A program made the translations under genes and the position numbers. A stretch of DNA of 8,282 nucleotides from Betaproteobacteria bacterium (lineage in GTDB: Bacteria > Pseudomonadota > Gammaproteobacteria > Burkholderiales > Rhodocyclaceae), in the NCBI GenBank assembly GCA_025997095.1, contig BNUD01000103.1, positions 1 to 8,282 on the forward strand, in the 5' to 3' direction. The notes below the pieces were generated by a model. The model was not told the DNA's origin and made no database searches. It worked only from the letters and a program-made list of their open reading frames with translations. This document shows positions 6,137-8,282 of the stretch, piece after piece (position 1 is the first letter of the stretch; every line of letters begins with the position of its first letter).

Positions 6137-6288
6137 TGGTGTTTTTAAGAAATCCAAGGCTGGAGCATCAAAATTTCAGGTAAGCCAGCATCGCTGTCGC
6201 AGGAAACGCACTCCCTCCGTCGGTAACAAAGCCACCGCCTCGGGGAGAGAGGCTTTGGGTAGGACGGGATCTACGATGCCGCCCACCT

Positions 6289-6318
6289 GGGAGCGCCGGC
6301 GTCCTCGCCAGCGGGGTT
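6289..6318 (-). repeat. Inverted copy of the GC-rich repeat module
   Basis: The reverse complement of this segment begins AACCCCGCTGGCGAGGACGC and ends CGGCGCTCCC. It matches AACCCCGCCGGCGGGGACGC..GGCGCTCCC at 216-245 with about two differences. It faces the direct copy beginning at 6343, so the two could pair as a long stem around a roughly 25-base spacer. Confidence 0.75.
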
Positions 6319-6330
6319 AGCGCTGCATGG

Positions 6331-6435
6331 GAAATCTTAAAACCGCCGGCGGGGACGCCAGCGCTTCCAGCAACGGCGAACTTGGCAGATTCAAAATCTC
6401 ACCCCGAAACAACTTGTACAGCTTTGTCAGCGACT
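6331..6435 (+). repeat. Dispersed ~100-base repeat, right copy
   Basis: Same unit and orientation as 671-774: GAAATCTTAAAACCGCCGGC, then GGCGAACTTGGCAGATTCAA, then CAACTTGTACAGCTTTGTCA. It keeps the CAACG segment lost in the left copy. Just downstream, CCGCCCTACCAAAT (6456-6468) repeats the word found at 859-871 inside the MITE-like element, so both loci share the order of modules but this one is shorter. Confidence 0.88.
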
Positions 6436-6451
6436 TGGGGTGGCATCTTCG

Positions 6452-6484
6452 ATACCGCCCTACCAAATCGGAAAAGGGCGGTAT
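6452..6484. repeat. Hairpin upstream of hupD
   Basis: ATACCGCCCT (6452-6461) and AGGGCGGTAT (6475-6484) are perfect 10-base arms around a 13-base A-rich loop. There is no T-run after it, so it is not a standard terminator. It ends 39 bases before the hupD start and would lie in the leader or promoter region. Confidence 0.75.
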
Positions 6485-6523
6485 GGTAACATCCGCCGAC
6501 CTCGCTCATATATATCCGTCGTC

Positions 6524-7168
6524 ATGGCACCCCTACCCCCCTCCCCGCGCATCCTCGTACTCGGCATCGGCAATCTGCTTTGGGCAGACGAAGGTTTTGG
6601 CGTGCGCGCGGTCGAACGGTTCAATCAGGACTGGCGTTTTCCCGCGCAAGTGCGCCTGATGGATGGCGGCACACAGGGGCTTTACCTCTTACCCTACGTG
6701 CAGGAAGCCGACGCGCTCCTGGTGTTCGACGCCGTGGATTACGGCGACGCGCCCGGCGCCCTGCGCGAAGTGACTGGCGACAAGGTGCCGCGTTTCATGG
6801 GCGCGAAAAAAATGAGCCTGCACCAGACCGGCTTTCAGGAAGTTCTCGCCGCCGCCGCCCTGACCGGACGCCTGCCGCAAGAACTGGTCTTGATTGGCGT
6901 ACAACCGGAACAACTGGAAGATTTCGGCGGCAGTCTCTCGCCCAGCGTCCACGCCCGACTGCCCGCCGCCTTGGATATTGCCCGCAAGTGGCTGGAACGC
7001 TGGGGCGCAGCGGCAATCAGACGCGACGATAACGCACCGGAACCTCTGGCGGATACAGCCCTGTCGCTTGCCGCCTACGAAGCCGGACGCCCCGACGCCA
7101 TGAGCGCGTGGCGCGAAGGCGACGCCCGCTTTTTGAATCTGCGACCACAAAACGCCGGAGCGATTTAG
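6524..7168 (+). CDS. hupD: [NiFe]-hydrogenase maturation endopeptidase (HupD/HyaD/HoxM family)
   Basis: 214 residues. This protease removes the C-terminal peptide of the uptake-hydrogenase large subunit after nickel is inserted, in the cytoplasm before export. The fold opens with PRILVLGIGNLLWADEGFGV (8-27). The nickel-sensing residues of HybD (E16, D62, H93) correspond to E23 in WADEGFG, D69 in VFDAVDYG and H100 in MSLHQTG; all are present. DGGTQGLYLLP (47-57) and ELVLIGVQPE (120-129) are further family blocks. The C-terminal tail beyond about 165 is long and variable, as in HupD rather than HybD. The start is placed at 6524 because homologues begin just before PRILVLGIGN; its ribosome-binding site is poor. 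hupF follows two bases after the stop. The structural genes that normally precede hupD are absent. Confidence 0.92.
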   Translation: MAPLPPSPRILVLGIGNLLWADEGFGVRAVERFNQDWRFPAQVRLMDGGTQGLYLLPYVQEADALLVFDAVDYGDAPGALREVTGDKVPRFMGAKKMSLHQTGFQEVLAAAALTGRLPQELVLIGVQPEQLEDFGGSLSPSVHARLPAALDIARKWLERWGAAAIRRDDNAPEPLADTALSLAAYEAGRPDAMSAWREGDARFLNLRPQNAGAI

Positions 7169-7170
7169 AA

Positions 7171-7491
7171 ATGTGCGTCGGCATCCCCATGCAAGTCATC
7201 GAAACCACCCATGCCTTCGCCCGCTGCCAGGGCAGAAACGGCGAAGCCAGAATCGACATGCGCCTGATCGGTGAGCAGCCAGCGGGCACATGGATACTCA
7301 CCTTCACCGACACCGCCCGCGAAGTGTTGGAACCCGACCGCGCCGCCGCCATCAACAAGGCGCTGGACGCGCTGGAATCGCTCCTCTCCGGTCAAACGCC
7401 CCACCCCGCCGACCTCGACGCCTTCTTCCCCGATCTCGCCGGACGCGAACCACAGTTGCCGGAATTTTTGCGGACGGAAAAAGCAACATGA
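7171..7491 (+). CDS. hupF: Hydrogenase assembly chaperone HupF (HypC family, HoxL-like)
   Basis: 106 residues. HypC-family chaperones carry the Fe(CN)2CO precursor and bind the hydrogenase large subunit; the HupF branch is dedicated to uptake hydrogenases and is reported to protect the large subunit under oxygen. The essential N-terminal motif MCVGIPMQV is present, with Cys2 exposed once Met is removed. The middle block GTWILTFTDTAREVLEPDRAAAINKALDALES (39-70) follows the HupF pattern (TAREVL..RAA.I..AL.ALE); true HypC has a conserved His-containing VHVGFA here. The tail after 74 is Pro/Asp-rich as in HupF (DAFFPDLAGREPQLP). GGAG at 7157-7160 within the end of hupD serves as ribosome-binding site, and the two-base gap to hupD implies one transcript. 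The D-F order equals hupDF of Rhizobium and hoxML of Cupriavidus. No hupG follows. Confidence 0.9.
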   Translation: MCVGIPMQVIETTHAFARCQGRNGEARIDMRLIGEQPAGTWILTFTDTAREVLEPDRAAAINKALDALESLLSGQTPHPADLDAFFPDLAGREPQLPEFLRTEKAT

Positions 7492-7581
7492 GCGCATGAA
7501 AACATGCCTTGATTGACGTGAGGCAGGTGGGCGACATCTCCGATGCCGTCGCAGTTCAACCAACGGCGCGTTCTTCGATCC

Positions 7582-7662
7582 CGCCCTGCCAAAATCCATC
7601 GCGCGGGACGAGGGTGGGGCGCCCATGCGCCAGACGGTATATTCGATTATTGCCGGATCAAT
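7582..7662 (+). repeat. Partial, diverged copy of the MITE-like element (right half)
   Basis: CGCCCTGCCAAAATCCATCG (7582-7601) matches CGCCCTACCAAATGCCATCG at 859-878. After about 20 extra bases, CCATGCGCCAGACGGTATAT then TCGATTATTGCCGGATCAAT (7623-7662) matches 882-918, with a three-base insertion (ATT) in the terminal repeat. The left half of the element is not recognisable, so this is a decayed or one-ended copy. It lies just before the shift to AT-rich sequence. Confidence 0.75.
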
Positions 7663-7719
7663 ATCGACGTCATCCTCATTGTTCTGACCATCAATTTTTA
7701 GAACGCTTTTAATATAATT

Positions 7720-8005
7720 TCAGGGAATCCCATTATTCAAGACAAACAAGCCGACAATGCTCCAAATGGGATATGGCAAATGTATTAACCCTCCCCAGAA
7801 AAATAACAACATGCTATGAAAACCAAATACTTTCCGCAAAGCCGGGAGCTTATTTTCATGTACTAGATACCTTGCATATCCGCTTATATGCCAGAAATAA
7901 AAACAGCCGTCATGGGCGGATATTCTGATTACATCAATACAGGCATTATTCACTATATTTAATGCAATTATCATTGTTTGACAATACATTATTTTGATAG
8001 TAAAT

Positions 8006-8016
<11 letters not shown>
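7720..8016 (-). CDS. Small AT-rich membrane-protein-like frame, tandem copy 1 (hypothetical)
   Basis: Open frame of 98 codons from a TTG at 8016; ATG alternatives lie at codons 10 and 15. No clear ribosome-binding site precedes any of them, so the start is uncertain. The C-terminal half has a long hydrophobic run (SMLLFFWGGLIHLPYPIWSI followed by VGLFVLNN), long enough for one or two membrane helices; the middle is aromatic and His-rich (CFYFWHISGYARYLVHE). I recognise no family. Its end is homologous to the frame ending at 8006 on the same strand (IVGLFVLNN versus AVVLFILNN), and nucleotide similarity continues past this stop, where the other copy has TTG instead of TGA. Copy 1 may thus be truncated. 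Base composition is far more AT-rich than the rest of the window, suggesting acquired DNA. Coding status is supported mainly by the duplicated frame. Confidence 0.4.
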
Positions 8017-8208
<192 letters not shown>

Positions 8209-8282
8209 ACATCACATCACTCCTCTACAACAATATCTCCCTCTCTCATCTTCCTCCTCTCATTTCTACCCCCTTCTCCCTC
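8209..8282. other. G-less low-complexity tail, probable artefact
   Basis: 74 bases composed of C, T and A only (for example CTCCCTCTCTCATCTTCCTC). With the preceding C-run, 186 consecutive bases lack G; on the opposite strand they lack C. No gene or repeat from elsewhere in the window is visible. This fits a low-quality read joined to the contig end. Confidence 0.75.

Larger units (their letters stand above)
6158..6523. other. Intergenic repeat cluster between permease and hupD
   Basis: 366 bases without a credible gene. It contains an inverted copy of the GC-rich repeat module (6289-6318), the right copy of the roughly 100-base repeat (6331-6435) and a 10-base-arm hairpin (6452-6484). The part next to the permease (6171-6257) is unique in this window and holds a weak stem AAAGCC..GGCTTT (about 6228-6256). 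The promoters of both divergent gene pairs should lie here, but I could not pick convincing -35/-10 boxes. Only the ATATATAT-like stretch at 6508-6516, just before hupD, stands out. Confidence 0.6.

Noticed and set aside
5159..6148. 329-codon plus-strand frame opposite the permease
   Set aside because: Its Gln/Arg-rich, domain-less product is the expected antisense shadow of a Leu/Ala-rich membrane protein in GC-rich DNA.
6158..6330. Cobalamin riboswitch or remnant receptor gene ahead of the permease
   Set aside because: I could not find the B12-box or other conserved riboswitch segments. A minus-strand frame ending AYLKF with stop at 6168-6170 superficially resembles a TonB-receptor end, but it runs into repeat sequence and lacks family motifs.

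Overview
The window looks like one end of a proteobacterial contig, most likely a betaproteobacterium. A Rhodocyclaceae-like organism is my best guess, but this is inference: no rRNA or other marker gene is present. The coding part is GC-rich. The hydrogenase maturation pair hupD-hupF, the BtuC/FecCD-type importer and the PepSY membrane protein fit such a host. The gene-free stretches are full of short palindromes and dispersed repeats.

Layout. At 3-185 is the C-terminal tail of an IS5-family transposase, cut by the window edge. From about 199 to 928 there is no credible gene: the stretch holds an 86-base direct repeat, several 9-2-9 hairpins, a roughly 100-base dispersed repeat and a 126-base MITE-like inverted-repeat element. 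At 929-1381 (-) is an exported single-domain rhodanese lacking the catalytic cysteine. Divergent from it, 1716-2402 (+) encodes a secreted lectin/endostatin-like protein and 2501-4129 (+) a four-helix PepSY-associated membrane protein. Both end at a perfect 18-bp-stem bidirectional terminator (4145-4186). Converging on it from the right are an ABC ATPase (4386-5159, -) and its permease (5156-6136, -), joined by an ATGA overlap. This is the importer core for a metal chelate, siderophore or cobalamin, but no substrate-binding protein or outer-membrane receptor is in view.

A second repeat cluster (6158-6523) carries another copy of the roughly 100-base repeat in the same orientation as the one at 671-774, so the rhodanese-to-permease block lies between direct repeats. 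Then come hupD (6524-7168) and hupF (7171-7491), accessory genes for maturing an uptake [NiFe]-hydrogenase, without the structural genes or the rest of the operon. Another repeat fragment follows (7582-7662).

From about 7700 the base composition turns AT-rich. Two tandem, diverged copies of a small membrane-protein-like reading frame lie on the minus strand (7720-8016, and 8006-8096 truncated). The last 186 bases (8097-8282) contain no G at all: a 112-base near-pure poly-C run followed by G-less low-complexity sequence. This is almost certainly a sequencing or assembly artefact at the contig end, not biology.

Working together: the lectin-like and PepSY genes probably share a transcript. The PepSY protein and the BtuCD-type importer could both serve metal or cofactor uptake, but the link is only by proximity. 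I see no clear novel defence or mobile system. The most distinctive signals are the repeat families with covarying stems, the cysteine-less rhodanese, the orphan hupDF pair and the tandem AT-rich reading frames.
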